DNA from: Chloroflexota bacterium
GTDB taxonomy: Bacteria > Chloroflexota > Dormibacteria > Dormibacterales > Dormibacteraceae
NCBI GenBank assembly: GCA_005880315.1
Contig: VBHB01000180.1
Span: 1 to 44,447 of the forward strand
Direction: 5' to 3'
Length of the DNA stretch: 44,447 bases
Part shown: one piece after another, positions 1 through 7,750 of the stretch
How positions within the stretch are numbered: the first letter of the stretch is position 1
How the letters are laid out: the number at the start of each line of letters is the position of its first letter
Made by a program: the position numbers and the translations under genes
The notes under the pieces: generated by a model
What the model was told of the DNA's origin: nothing
The model's database searches: none
Seen by the model: only the letters and a program-made list of their open reading frames with translations

Positions 1-273
1 GGGCCTGGCGCGGGCGGCGTGCCAGAGATGATCGTGCTGGTGCCGCACCCCGATTCGTCGGCGGAATTTCCGCGTGAGAAGGCGAAGCGCGTCCTGCACC
101 ACCTCGCATTTCGTGTCGAGTCGGCTGAGTACGAGGACTTGCAGGACACGTTCGCGGCCCAGGGATTGGAAGTTCGCTCGGGCAAACATCCCGTGCTCAA
201 GGGCGTGCGCACGTTCTATGTCGACGACCCGGATGGAAATGAATGCGAGTGCATATCTCCGGCGACTGACTAG
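1..273 (+). CDS. VOC/glyoxalase-fold protein, 5' end cut off by the window
   Basis: The reading frame is open from base 1, so the N-terminal half lies outside the window. The first in-window start is GTG at 19, which would give only 84 aa. The visible part is the C-terminal beta-alpha-beta-beta-beta module of the vicinal oxygen chelate superfamily: HHLAFRVESAEY, then a helix, then TFYVDDPDGNECECI. The D-P-D-G-N-E-x-E ending usually supplies the last metal ligand (Glu) in this fold. VOC members include glyoxalase I, dioxygenases and drug-resistance proteins, and nothing here fixes the substrate. Confidence is high for the fold and low for any specific reaction. Confidence 0.75.
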   Translation, partial: GPGAGGVPEMIVLVPHPDSSAEFPREKAKRVLHHLAFRVESAEYEDLQDTFAAQGLEVRSGKHPVLKGVRTFYVDDPDGNECECISPATD

Positions 274-426
274 TACGGAGGATCTATTCGTTTGGGTTGT
301 TTGGTCGGTCGTGCATGACGATAGAAATGCGATCACCGCAAGCGCCAGCCACGTCCTGGCCATCCTCACCAAACGTCTAACCTCATGCAAAAGAAACGAG
401 CAAGGTCTTAGCTCGGAGGAACAAAT

Positions 427-675
427 ATGAATCGCTCCGGCACCCTGCCGACCCCATCTGACGCCGTCCTCGTTAGGCTCGCCAATATCGCCGTTCACGC
501 TGAGGAGCTGCTCGCGCCCGACCAGCCAACAGCGAAGGCTCGGGTGGGACTCACGAAGGCAAAGAACGATCGGCGGCGAACCATGGAGGCCCTTCTCGTC
601 CTCCTGGCCGACCCCGAGGTGCACGGCTACGTGGCGAAGCTCGAGAAGCTCGGAATTCTCCCGGTCAAAGGCTGA
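427..675 (+). CDS. Small protein of unknown function (82 aa)
   Basis: I do not recognise a family. The start ATG at 427 is supported by a clear Shine-Dalgarno (CGGAGGA, 415-421) 5 nt upstream, unusual in this window where many genes look leaderless. The product is soluble and charged, with no signal or membrane segment. Residues 17-80 look helical, with a basic stretch (KAKNDRRR) in the middle and an acidic-hydrophobic C-terminal helix ending EKLGILPVKG. It stands alone between the VOC fragment and the MprF-like gene. The 153 bp upstream (274-426) hold no other feature I can see. Confidence 0.6.
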   Translation: MNRSGTLPTPSDAVLVRLANIAVHAEELLAPDQPTAKARVGLTKAKNDRRRTMEALLVLLADPEVHGYVAKLEKLGILPVKG

Positions 676-722
676 GCTCGAGGTAATCGCTTCGACCTGA
701 ACCGTTCTCAGTTTGCCGGCCG

Positions 723-2468
723 TTGGAACGTGGTAATGACGTGGGTGGGGGCGAGCACTTGACGCACGATCTTCGTGCCGAGCGCAGGCGGGTAAGGTTT
801 TTCTTCGCCGGCCTGTTGGTCGCGAGCGCGATCCTGGACCTGGTCGGAGCTCTGGTCATCCAGCACCAGACCCGAAGCCAGGTGCTCGGGAGCCTGGTGC
901 CGGAGAGCATCACGCTGGGCGGCCGAACCGGCGTCGTGATGTCGGCGCTGGTGCTTCTGCTCCTGGCGGGCGGCGTGGCGCGTGGCAAGCGGATCGCGTG
1001 GCAGTTCACGTGGGTCGTTCTCGTGGCGTCGATCGGCTTCGACCTGCTCAAGGACCTCGACTTCGAGGACGCCGCCCTGTCCGCGTGGATCCTGCTCGGC
1101 CTGTGGTGGTTCAGACCGCATTTTCAGGCGGACTCCGATCCGCGGCGGTTGCGCTGGGGACTCGGCGCACTCGGGAGTGGGGTAGCCCTCGCGATCATCT
1201 ATGCATACTTCGGCGCCGCAGTCCTGAGCAATCAGCTCTCGCCAGAGCCGGGATTCTTGCGGACCCTGGAAACGCTGGCCGAGGCGCTGGCGGGCAACCC
1301 GGCCCGGTATCACGCGCTCACCGAGCGGGCGAGCTGGTTCCTGAGCACGCTTCCAGTCGTGAGCTACACGCTGGTGCTCTTCGCTCTTCTCATGCTGCTG
1401 CGTCCGGTTCTGGCGCCGCGCGCAGCCGCGGCCGATCGAGAGCGGGTCCATCGTCTATTGAAGGTGTGGGGTCGCAACCACATCTCTCACCTGGCCGTGC
1501 ATGGGGCCACGAGCTACCACTGGTTCGACGAGGAGGGATGCATCGCGTACTCGCTGCGCGGTCGAGTCGCGCTGGCCTTGGGAGATCCGATTGGTCCGCC
1601 CGACGTCGCCAAGCGGGGCCTGGAGAGCTTTGTCAGCTACTGCGAGGGCCAGGATTGGATACCGGCCTTCTATCAGGTGGACAGCGACCGAGACTATCGC
1701 GATCTTGCGTTCAGCCTGGTGCCGGTGGGCTCCGAAGCGCTGATCGAGACGGGTGCCTTCGAGCTCCAATGTCCAGAGCGGCGTGAGCTGCGGTACGCGG
1801 TGAAGCGCTCGGAGAGGGAGGGGGCGCGATTCGAGTTCGTGAACGGACCGGACGCGCTGGCGACTTACTGGCAGCAGCTGCGAGACGTGTCGGAAATGTG
1901 GCTGCAGAGCCGGCGAGGCCCGGAGCTCACCTACAGCCTTGGTACGTTGTCGACGCTGACCGACCCCGACATCGTCGTCGGGCTTGCGTTCGGGCGAGAC
2001 GGCCGCCTCGAGGCTTTCGTGAGCTGGCTGCCGGTGCCGGCACGCAAAGGCTGGACGCTCGACCTCATGCGGCGGCGTCCGGACAGCGTCTATGGGTCGA
2101 TGGAGGCGCTGATCGTGCGCTCGATCGGCGAGGCGGCCGGCCGCGGCTTGGTCGAGCTGAGCCTTGGCGTGGCGCCGCGGGTGATCGCCGCGAGCGAGCC
2201 GTCAAGCACGGCGGACCGCGCATTGCGCGCGATGTACTGGGGCCTCGACCGGTTCCAGCGCAGCCGCAGCCTTCACCACTTCAAGGCCAAGTTCAGCCCG
2301 CGCTGGGAAGATCGCTACCTGGCGGTCCCGAGCGCGTCGACACTGCCCGAGGTCCTGATCGCGATCGTGCGCGTCCACATGCCGCCCCTTTCGAGGGCAG
2401 GGGTCTGGGTGCGATCCGCGCTGGGTTCCCTGTTCAGGCCACCCGCGGCCAGGCCGTCACCGGCCTGA
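723..2468 (+). CDS. MprF-like DUF2156 membrane synthase (phosphatidylglycerol lysyltransferase C-terminal domain)
   Basis: About 581 aa. The first ~230 residues contain roughly six hydrophobic segments (for example FFFAGLLVASAILDLVGALV and WFLSTLPVVSYTLVLFALLM). They are followed by a cytosolic DUF2156 domain (about residues 240-550), the GNAT-like aminoacyl-transferase half of MprF. Diagnostic pieces are FYQVDSD, a helix with RYAVKRSEREGARFEF, and the near-C-terminal HHFKAKFSPRWEDRYLAV. MprF enzymes move an amino acid from aminoacyl-tRNA to phosphatidylglycerol, lowering membrane charge. The N-terminal part is shorter than the 14-TM flippase of full MprF, so this is probably a synthase without the complete flippase. 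The start is uncertain: TTG 723, GTG 741 or TTG 759, the last preceded by GGGGGCGAG. The amino acid transferred cannot be read from sequence. Confidence 0.85.
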   Translation: MERGNDVGGGEHLTHDLRAERRRVRFFFAGLLVASAILDLVGALVIQHQTRSQVLGSLVPESITLGGRTGVVMSALVLLLLAGGVARGKRIAWQFTWVVLVASIGFDLLKDLDFEDAALSAWILLGLWWFRPHFQADSDPRRLRWGLGALGSGVALAIIYAYFGAAVLSNQLSPEPGFLRTLETLAEALAGNPARYHALTERASWFLSTLPVVSYTLVLFALLMLLRPVLAPRAAAADRERVHRLLKVWGRNHISHLAVHGATSYHWFDEEGCIAYSLRGRVALALGDPIGPPDVAKRGLESFVSYCEGQDWIPAFYQVDSDRDYRDLAFSLVPVGSEALIETGAFELQCPERRELRYAVKRSEREGARFEFVNGPDALATYWQQLRDVSEMWLQSRRGPELTYSLGTLSTLTDPDIVVGLAFGRDGRLEAFVSWLPVPARKGWTLDLMRRRPDSVYGSMEALIVRSIGEAAGRGLVELSLGVAPRVIAASEPSSTADRALRAMYWGLDRFQRSRSLHHFKAKFSPRWEDRYLAVPSASTLPEVLIAIVRVHMPPLSRAGVWVRSALGSLFRPPAARPSPA

Positions 2469-2472
2469 GCCG

Positions 2473-2895
2473 TCAGGTCGTCTGGGGCTTGCTCTCGGTC
2501 TGTGCCTGCTGAGGGCTGCGCGTCACCAGCGTCACGCTCACACCGACGATGAGCGCGATGGTGGCGATGATCACCGTCAGCGGCTGTGGGAAGTGAATGC
2601 CCAGTACCTGGTCCAGCGAGTACGTCCCGGGCCCAGTGAGCGAGAGCGCCGCCATCGTCGCCAGGACGGCCAGGTTGTATTCGTAGCCGCCCTTCGTCAC
2701 CCAGAAACCCCTCGGAAGGGCTAGCGCCGCGATCCAAGCCCACGGCTGGGCGGGCCGGATTCGCAGCTTGGTCACCATCTGGGTCCAGCCATTCATACCC
2801 GGGCCACCCCACCAGCCGAAGAGCTTCTGAGCGCCATGGCCGGCGATGGTGAGACCAACCACCAGTCGAAGAATCAAGAGTCCAAGCGCGATCAT
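2473..2895 (-). CDS. DoxX-family membrane protein with an apparent internal deletion
   Basis: 140 aa. The ATG at 2895 is chosen because GGGGGA lies 6 nt upstream; a GTG at 2928 would add 11 residues. The N-terminus is classic DoxX: GLLILRLVVGLTIAGHGAQKLFGWWGGPG. The C-terminal half is also typical: FWVTKGGYEYNLAVLA and SLTGPGTYSLD. Between residues ~57 and ~61 the sequence jumps from WIAALA to LPRGFWV. Relatives normally have there an E-x-x-G-G motif plus a hydrophobic helix, about 30-36 residues. The reading frame is kept. DoxX proteins are quinone-associated or detoxification membrane proteins, and loss of a helix would probably impair function. Converges with the MprF-like gene, 4 bp apart. 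Confidence 0.8.
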   Translation of the reverse strand: MIALGLLILRLVVGLTIAGHGAQKLFGWWGGPGMNGWTQMVTKLRIRPAQPWAWIAALALPRGFWVTKGGYEYNLAVLATMAALSLTGPGTYSLDQVLGIHFPQPLTVIIATIALIVGVSVTLVTRSPQQAQTESKPQTT

Positions 2896-2992
2896 TTCGA
2901 ATCCCCCATATTTTAGTTGCTTACGCACATACCCTTCGCGCGGCGCTTTTCAAACGCCCGGCGTGGCCGGAATAGACTCTTGAATCCGGCAG

Positions 2993-3067
2993 GGGCCTGT
3001 AGCTCAGCCCGGTTAGAGCGGCCGACTCATAATCGGCTGGTCGATGGTTCGAATCCATCCAGGCCCA
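2993..3067 (+). tRNA. tRNA with CAU anticodon (elongator Met or Ile2)
   Basis: A complete cloverleaf can be drawn. The acceptor stem is GGGCCTG/CAGGCCC (2993-2999/3060-3066), D arm GCTC/GAGC, anticodon stem GCCGA/TCGGC with loop CTCATAA (anticodon CAT at 3028-3030), T arm GATGG-TTCGAAT-CCATC, and discriminator A3067. It is not initiator tRNA, since base 1 pairs with 72 and the anticodon stem lacks the three G-C pairs. C4-G69 and C5-G68 resemble Ile2 tRNAs modified by TilS, so elongator Met versus Ile2 stays open. The 3' CCA is not encoded. Confidence 0.95.
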
Positions 3068-3169
3068 CACCCCCACCACCCCGGGATTCAGCCATTCGGG
3101 CATGGATGGTCGCAGCCGGGCTAACGGACGCAGCCAGGCCGGCACAGGTCGCGCGCTCCAACTGTCCCG

Positions 3170-3175
3170 TACACT
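3170..3175 (+). promoter_or_regulatory. Putative -10 hexamer TACACT
   Basis: TACACT lies 9 nt before the GTG at 3185. No Shine-Dalgarno is present, so the mRNA would have a 5' leader of only a few nt. No convincing -35 was seen. Confidence 0.35.
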
Positions 3176-3184
3176 CGCGACGCT

Positions 3185-3862
3185 GTGAGCGGCGTCATTC
3201 TGGTGGTCGTGCCGGCGGTTGCTTCGCTGGCGGTGATCGCAGGCGGCGTCGTGCTCGTCGTGACTGCACGCCGAGCCGCTCCTCTGGTGCGGGCCCGAGC
3301 GCAAGCCATCGCGGCGTTGTGCGCCCAGCGTGGCATGGTGCCGGACCCCTCACCCGCTGATTTCGCGATCCTGGGCCCCGTCGATCGCCGCTGGTTCACC
3401 AACGCCTTCTCATCCTCCGACCATGCGGTCGCAATCGCGGACTTCACCCGTCCCGCCGGCAAGCACACGCAGTTTTTCTCCGTGCTCGCTTTCAGGGTTG
3501 CCGGCGTGAACGTTCCCTTTGTGGCCGTCACGCGTCGGGACCTGCTTGGTGTTGTGCTGGGCGGGCCGCCGGCGGTGGAGCTGGAGTCGATCGACTTCGA
3601 CAATCGATTCACGGTCAAGGCCAAGGACCGTCGCAGCGCGGTGATGCTGCTGGACCCTGGCGTGATGCAGCTGCTGCTGGATTGCGACGACGTGAATTTC
3701 GACATGGTCGGCGACAAGGTGATCGCCTTCGTGAATCGCGCCGCCGAGCCGGCCCATCAGCCAACCGAGCCTGTCGAGTTCGAGGTGCTGTTGAGGTTCA
3801 TGGACGGCTTCATGGCACGAGTGCCGGCGATCCTCCGCAGCGAGTACGCGGCCACACAGTAG
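3185..3862 (+). CDS. Unknown membrane-anchored protein (225 aa)
   Basis: Starts at GTG 3185. Residues 3-27 form one strongly hydrophobic segment (ILVVVPAVASLAVIAGGVVL) followed by RRAAPLVRARAQ, so the protein is probably anchored by its N-terminus with the remaining ~195 residues in the cytosol (positive-inside rule). The soluble part is beta-rich in its middle (AIADFTRPAGKHTQFFSVLAFRV, VNVPFVAVTRRDL, FTVKAKDRRSAVMLLD) and ends in a helix. The pattern is reminiscent of DUF3137-like proteins, but I am not certain of the family. It follows the tRNA and precedes a nucleotidyltransferase by 22 bp. Confidence 0.75.
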   Translation: MSGVILVVVPAVASLAVIAGGVVLVVTARRAAPLVRARAQAIAALCAQRGMVPDPSPADFAILGPVDRRWFTNAFSSSDHAVAIADFTRPAGKHTQFFSVLAFRVAGVNVPFVAVTRRDLLGVVLGGPPAVELESIDFDNRFTVKAKDRRSAVMLLDPGVMQLLLDCDDVNFDMVGDKVIAFVNRAAEPAHQPTEPVEFEVLLRFMDGFMARVPAILRSEYAATQ

Positions 3863-3872
3863 GGACCGCGGC

Positions 3873-3878
3873 TAGGCT
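3873..3878 (+). promoter_or_regulatory. Putative leaderless -10 hexamer TAGGCT
   Basis: TAGGCT followed by exactly 6 nt and the ATG at 3885. This is the TANNNT-N6-start arrangement seen repeatedly in this window. There is no Shine-Dalgarno. Confidence 0.5.
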
Positions 3879-3884
3879 GTCTCG

Positions 3885-4751
3885 ATGGCAGTCGCCAACA
3901 CCGCGGAGATCGCCGAGCGCGGATTGATCCTCCGGGGCACGGTGGGCTCGACCGCGCACGGTCTTCACCTGGCCGGCACCGACGACCGGGATGAGATGGG
4001 TGTTGCTGTCGAGCCACCCGATCGGGTCATCGGCCTGACCGCATTCGAGCAGCACATTCACCGCACTGCCGAGGAGCGGTTGAAGCACCACCCCGCCGCA
4101 GATCAGCGCGCGCATGGACGCACGCCGCCCTCGCAAGCGGGCGATCTGGACCTCACCGTGTACAGCCTGCGCAAATACGCAAAGCTCGCAGCTAGCGGCA
4201 ATCCAACGGTGCAGATCCTTCTCTTTGTGGAACCGCTCTTCGTCAATCGCTGGGGTGCCCGCCTTCGAGAAAATGCGCACCTCTTCGCGAGCAAGGAGGC
4301 CGGCGCCCGCTTTCTCGGTTACCTCCAGGCGCAACGCGAGCGCTTGCTCGGCCAGCGCGGGCAGATGCGAGTGACCCGAACAGAGCTGATCGAGCGCCAC
4401 GGTTACGACACCAAGTTCGCGATGCACGCCGTCCGGCTCGGCTATCAGGGAATCGAATACCTCGAAACCGGGCGACTCACGTTGCCCATGGCTGAGGGGC
4501 GCGAGTACTGCATGGCAGTGCGGCTCGGCGAGGTGCCGCTCGCGGAGGTGGTCAAAGTCCTCGAAGAGCTGGAGGCGAAAATCTGCGTGCTCACGTACGG
4601 AGCCGAAACGGTGCCCGAATCGGCCACCGGCCGCCGCGATTATTCGAAGGGAACGAGCACGCTGCCCGAACGGTCTGACCGGCTGAGGCTCGACCAGCTA
4701 CTCGTCGACATCTACAAGGACGCCTGGAAAGACCTCTGGGGGTCGACCTAG
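3885..4751 (+). CDS. Predicted nucleotidyltransferase (Pol beta superfamily, YcgL/RlaP-type)
   Basis: 288 aa. Near the N-terminus is the Pol beta nucleotidyltransferase signature GSTAHGLHLAGTDDRDEMGV (about residues 21-40), matching the G-S-x-x-x-G ... D-x-D pattern that holds the metal ions. Family features follow: LTVYSLRKYAKLAASGNPTV, a helical domain with HGYDTKFAMHAVRLGYQGIEYLETG, and a C-terminal LPERSDRLRLDQLLVDIY. Such proteins are widespread in bacteria and phages, sometimes beside RNA ligases, but none is found here. The transferred nucleotide and substrate are unknown. It appears to be a single transcription unit. Confidence 0.8.
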   Translation: MAVANTAEIAERGLILRGTVGSTAHGLHLAGTDDRDEMGVAVEPPDRVIGLTAFEQHIHRTAEERLKHHPAADQRAHGRTPPSQAGDLDLTVYSLRKYAKLAASGNPTVQILLFVEPLFVNRWGARLRENAHLFASKEAGARFLGYLQAQRERLLGQRGQMRVTRTELIERHGYDTKFAMHAVRLGYQGIEYLETGRLTLPMAEGREYCMAVRLGEVPLAEVVKVLEELEAKICVLTYGAETVPESATGRRDYSKGTSTLPERSDRLRLDQLLVDIYKDAWKDLWGST

Positions 4752-4753
4752 CC

Positions 4754-5140
4754 TCAGTCCATGCTGGCGTCGATCACGCAGAACAGGTTGCCTTCGGGAT
4801 CGGCAAGCATAACGAAATCCTCGCCCGGCTCGGGAGTCCGCGGATGACGGATCGCTCCAAGCGCCAGGAGCCGCTCGACCTCGCGCGGCTGATCCTTGGC
4901 ATACAGGTCGAAGTGCAGCCGGTTCTTACCGATGCGGCTGCGGCCCTTGCCCATTCGGTGCGCGGGTTGCTTCTGCAGCGACACATTGACGTTCTTTCCC
5001 TCAGGGTCCGAAAGAATCACCCAGTCTTCCGACGGCGGTCGACGGGGAACGTAGTGAAGCGCTGCCTGCCAGAACGCCATCATCGCTTCGAAGTCGACGC
5101 AATCGATGACCACCGAACCGACCCTGATGGGGGATGCCAC
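4754..5140 (-). CDS. VOC-family glyoxalase-like protein
   Basis: 128 aa from GTG 5140. It consists of two beta-alpha-beta-beta-beta modules: residues 1-55 (VGSVVIDCVDFEAMMAFWQAAL, then WVILSDPEGKNVNVSLQK) and 70-128 (NRLHFDLYAKD, ERLLALGA, DFVMLADPEGNLFCVID). D-P-E-G-N ends each module, and H75 and the Glu-containing strands are possible metal ligands. It resembles the Glyoxalase_6 type, common in actinobacteria and Chloroflexota and usually of unknown substrate. It converges with the nucleotidyltransferase, 2 bp apart. Confidence 0.85.
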   Translation of the reverse strand: MASPIRVGSVVIDCVDFEAMMAFWQAALHYVPRRPPSEDWVILSDPEGKNVNVSLQKQPAHRMGKGRSRIGKNRLHFDLYAKDQPREVERLLALGAIRHPRTPEPGEDFVMLADPEGNLFCVIDASMD

Positions 5141-5147
5141 GGCTAAA

Positions 5148-5153
5148 ACTCTA
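5148..5153 (-). promoter_or_regulatory. Putative leaderless -10 hexamer TAGAGT
   Basis: On the minus strand, TAGAGT is followed by 7 nt and the GTG at 5140. No Shine-Dalgarno is present. Confidence 0.45.
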
Positions 5154-5176
5154 TCCGCCGTCCGCGCACGCGAGAG

Positions 5177-5377
5177 TTAGGCGGACACGCCTTCTTCGTG
5201 CTCTTCGACGCCGTCGCAGGCTTCCGATGGGGTAGGCGTCCAGAGATGAACCACGGCGGTGAGCCAGCTCCTCAGATGGCGCTTCTTGCCGTTCGCCATT
5301 CGTTGCCCACCGGCGGCTTCGCCCTCCAGCTCCCGGATATGATCCTTGACCATGAAGTCGAATGAGTAGGGGTCCAC
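5177..5377 (-). CDS. Small acidic-tailed protein of unknown function (66 aa), divergent from the ArsR gene
   Basis: Starts at GTG 5377 and has a strong Shine-Dalgarno (AAGGAGG, 7 nt upstream), the best in the window, which supports it being translated. The product begins MDPYSFDFMVKDHIREL, has a basic middle (NGKKRHLRSWL) and an acidic end (CDGVEEHEEGVSA). There is no signal peptide or clear membrane segment. I do not recognise a family. It shares the 65-bp intergenic region and its palindrome with the divergent ArsR-type regulator, so it is a plausible regulatory target. Confidence 0.6.
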   Translation of the reverse strand: MDPYSFDFMVKDHIRELEGEAAGGQRMANGKKRHLRSWLTAVVHLWTPTPSEACDGVEEHEEGVSA

Positions 5378-5402
5378 GGCTCAGCCTCCTTGCTCTCCAC
5401 GA

Positions 5403-5422
5403 CGTTCGGTAGGTACCGAACG
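5403..5422. promoter_or_regulatory. Palindromic operator candidate in the divergent ArsR promoter
   Basis: A perfect inverted repeat with 9-bp arms, CGTTCGGTA (5403-5411) and TACCGAACG (5414-5422), separated by GG. It lies between the divergent starts at 5377 (minus) and 5443 (plus), immediately upstream of a TATACT -10. The position suits repression of both genes by the adjacent HTH regulator; the binding partner is inference. Confidence 0.65.
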
Positions 5423-5425
5423 ATC

Positions 5426-5431
5426 TATACT
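5426..5431 (+). promoter_or_regulatory. Putative -10 hexamer TATACT of the ArsR gene
   Basis: TATACT lies 11 nt before the ATG at 5443 and directly abuts the palindrome, so a bound repressor would block it. The 5' leader would be only about 4-6 nt. No Shine-Dalgarno precedes the ATG. Confidence 0.5.
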
Positions 5432-5442
5432 GTAACAGGCGA

Positions 5443-6477
5443 ATGGCTATTCCTGCCAAATTGCATAGAAATCAGGCCCAGCGAGCCGCGAAGCCGACGC
5501 GCCTCGAGGTCGATTGGGGCCTGGCCTACGAGGCGCTGGTCGGGCTCGTCATGTTCACCGGAGAGGAGAACGAGACGAGCTACGAGGTCGGCTCGGATTG
5601 GTTTCGATCCGCCCGGCGGAAAGCTTCACCCGAGCTGCGCGCCGCCGCCAAGGCGTTCAAGGGCAGCGGGCACGTATTCAACGGCCTGGCTGGGCTGATT
5701 CGCAGCGTCGAAGGCCGCTCGGTCGCGGCCTTTGTCGAGCGCTTACGCAGCGACCGCATCGGAGATGTGCAGCGAGCCCTGCTGGGCCACCACACGAACA
5801 TGCTCGATCTTGTCGACGCGGCCCTTCGTGGCGACGCGACCGCAAAGCGCGAGTACCTCGAACAGTCCCATGCGCGCTCGCTCGAGAGGCGGATCATCGA
5901 AGCCGACCCACGCGACGTCGCCAAGGAGGTCGCGGCCCTGGTCGAACTCTGGGATCGAGACATATTCGCCGAGCTGGCGCCGGGCCTCGAGCCAGGTCTG
6001 AAAGAGTCGTGGCGAACGATCTCCCGGCTGAAGGGAACCCTGCCCACCGAACGGTTGATGATCCGGGCCACGCGCGGGGTCGAGTATCGCGTCGAAGCCT
6101 GGATCCACACCGTGGTGCTGGTTCCGACCCAGCTCAACCGACCATGGGTGACACTCGCCGAGCACCGTGGAACCAAGATCATCTTCTACCCTGCGGTGGC
6201 TGCCGGCGAAGGGGCAGATGCGCAGCTGGCCGATGTCTACAAGGCTCTGGGCGACGAGACCCGGCTTCGCATCCTACGTTTGCTCGCCTCAGGCGTGACG
6301 AGCCTGACCGACATCGCCGAACGCCTGGGGCTCGCCAAGTCGACCGTGCACGGCCACATGGTGATCCTGCGTGCCGCCGGCATCACCCGGTCGGTGGTGG
6401 GGGAGGGAGGCAAGGGCTACGTGCTCAACGAACGGCCAGACCTCAATTCGTTGCTGGATTCATTTCTGAAGGGATAG
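5443..6477 (+). CDS. ArsR-family regulator with large N-terminal domain
   Basis: 344 aa. The C-terminal ~75 residues are a winged helix: ADVYKALGDETRLRILRLLASGVTSLTDIAERLGLAKSTVHGHMVILRAAGI, with the ArsR/HTH_5 recognition helix and wing. The first ~260 residues are a mostly helical domain seen in single-protein transcription factors of actinobacteria and Chloroflexota (DUF5937-like). It is likely the sensor, with an unidentified ligand. There is no Cys-rich metal site. The gene probably autoregulates and controls the divergent 66-aa ORF through the palindrome at 5403-5422. The ATG at 5443 is the first start after the TATACT -10. Confidence 0.88.
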   Translation: MAIPAKLHRNQAQRAAKPTRLEVDWGLAYEALVGLVMFTGEENETSYEVGSDWFRSARRKASPELRAAAKAFKGSGHVFNGLAGLIRSVEGRSVAAFVERLRSDRIGDVQRALLGHHTNMLDLVDAALRGDATAKREYLEQSHARSLERRIIEADPRDVAKEVAALVELWDRDIFAELAPGLEPGLKESWRTISRLKGTLPTERLMIRATRGVEYRVEAWIHTVVLVPTQLNRPWVTLAEHRGTKIIFYPAVAAGEGADAQLADVYKALGDETRLRILRLLASGVTSLTDIAERLGLAKSTVHGHMVILRAAGITRSVVGEGGKGYVLNERPDLNSLLDSFLKG

Positions 6478-6508
6478 GCGCCAGGCGCGTCCGGCTCACC
6501 GCGACCAT

Positions 6509-6514
6509 TAACAT
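6509..6514 (+). promoter_or_regulatory. Putative leaderless -10 hexamer TAACAT
   Basis: TAACAT followed by exactly 6 nt and the GTG at 6521. The same hexamer precedes the ABC-F and Mrp genes. Confidence 0.5.
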
Positions 6515-6520
6515 CGGGTC

Positions 6521-7750
6521 GTGATTCGCGCGGTCTACGCCGATGGGCTTCTCGACCCGGCCACCGGCGAGACGACGCGCGAAGCCGCGGTCGTGATCGA
6601 TGAAGGCCGCGTGACACATGCCGGCAAGCGCGCCGGGACCGCGGTGCCACGTGACGCCGAGGCCATCGACGCGTCGGGCTTCACGATCTTGCCAGGGCTC
6701 ATCGACTGTCACGTACATCTGACCTCACTGGGCGAGGGCCTGGATTTCGCGCGCGTTCTCACCACTCCGCCGACCCTCGAGCTCATGCGTGCCGTGCGCG
6801 CCGCGCGGCGCACTCTGGACGCCGGCTTCACCGCGGTGCGAGACGCGGCCGGCTCGCCGGCAGGGATCAGGATGGCCATCGACGCCGGCTACTTTCCAGG
6901 TCCCCGAATGTTCGTCACCATCAGCGCGCTCAGCCAGACCGGCGGCCACACCGACAGTCATTTCATGTGCGGCGCAGACCTCGAAATTCCACTTCCGGAC
7001 CGGCCCTACATGGTGGTCGACGGCGTCGAGGCGATGCGGCTCCGCGTGCGCGAGGTGATCCGCGCGGGCGCGGACTGGATCAAGCTGTGCACGTCTGGCG
7101 GCGTTCTCTCGCCGGGCGATCAGCCTCATCACTCGGCGCTCACGCTGGAGGAGATAAAGGCTGCTGTGGAAGAGGCGACCAGCCAGGGTCGCAAGGTGAT
7201 GGCGCACGCGCAAGCCAACGCCGGCATCAAGAACGCGCTGAAAGGTGGGGTCGCCACCATCGAGCATGGAATCTGGCTCGACGGTGACGCGATCGAGATG
7301 ATGCTCGACGGCGGCAACGCGCTGATACCGACACTTGTCGCTCCGCAGTGGGTGATCCGCCATGCCGAGGCGGGGAAGATGCCGGCTTATGCCGCCGACA
7401 AGGCGCGCGCCGTGGTCGAGGATCACACCGCCAGCATCCGGATGGCAGTCGACGCGGGCGTGAAGATCGCGTTTGGCACCGACACCGGCGTCGGCCCGCA
7501 CGGAACCAACGGCGAAGAGTTCTTGCTCATGCAGAAGCTCGGCATGGGGCCGATCGACTGCATCCGGTCGGCCACGACGGTGGCGGCGCAAACGATCGGC
7601 ATGAAAGGTGTCGGATCACTCGCGCCGGGATCATGGGGAGACCTCATCGGTGTGGCCGGCGATCCGTTGCACGACCTCAACCTGCTGGCAGACCCGGCGA
7701 ACATCCAGCTCGTGGTCAAGGGCGGCGAAGTCGTCAAGTCTTCTCGATGA
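6521..7750 (+). CDS. Amidohydrolase-family metallohydrolase
   Basis: 409 aa. The TIM-barrel metal-site motifs are in order: D-C-H-V-H near residue 62, DWIKLCTSGG near 186-195 (position of the bridging Lys in this family), VMAHAQA near 226, IEHGIWL near 247, and FGTDTG near 317 with the catalytic Asp. An N-terminal and C-terminal beta sandwich frames the barrel (ends LADPANIQLVVKGGEVV). It most resembles imidazolonepropionase-like/Xaa-Pro dipeptidase-type amidohydrolases; the substrate is unknown. First gene of a three-gene operon with 4-nt ATGA overlaps to the next two genes. Confidence 0.9.
   Translation: MIRAVYADGLLDPATGETTREAAVVIDEGRVTHAGKRAGTAVPRDAEAIDASGFTILPGLIDCHVHLTSLGEGLDFARVLTTPPTLELMRAVRAARRTLDAGFTAVRDAAGSPAGIRMAIDAGYFPGPRMFVTISALSQTGGHTDSHFMCGADLEIPLPDRPYMVVDGVEAMRLRVREVIRAGADWIKLCTSGGVLSPGDQPHHSALTLEEIKAAVEEATSQGRKVMAHAQANAGIKNALKGGVATIEHGIWLDGDAIEMMLDGGNALIPTLVAPQWVIRHAEAGKMPAYAADKARAVVEDHTASIRMAVDAGVKIAFGTDTGVGPHGTNGEEFLLMQKLGMGPIDCIRSATTVAAQTIGMKGVGSLAPGSWGDLIGVAGDPLHDLNLLADPANIQLVVKGGEVVKSSR

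Noticed and set aside
708-1451. Minus-strand frame of 247 aa opposite the MprF-like gene
   Set aside because: Low-complexity, Arg/Gln/Glu-rich translation typical of GC-rich antisense frames; the plus strand encodes a recognisable enzyme.
2917-3360. Frames reading through the tRNA region (147 and 127 aa)
   Set aside because: They cross a well-folded tRNA and have no coding features.
5151-5459. Minus-strand frame of 102 aa overlapping the 66-aa ORF
   Set aside because: It would cover the operator palindrome and the regulator's start region and lacks the Shine-Dalgarno that supports the other frame.
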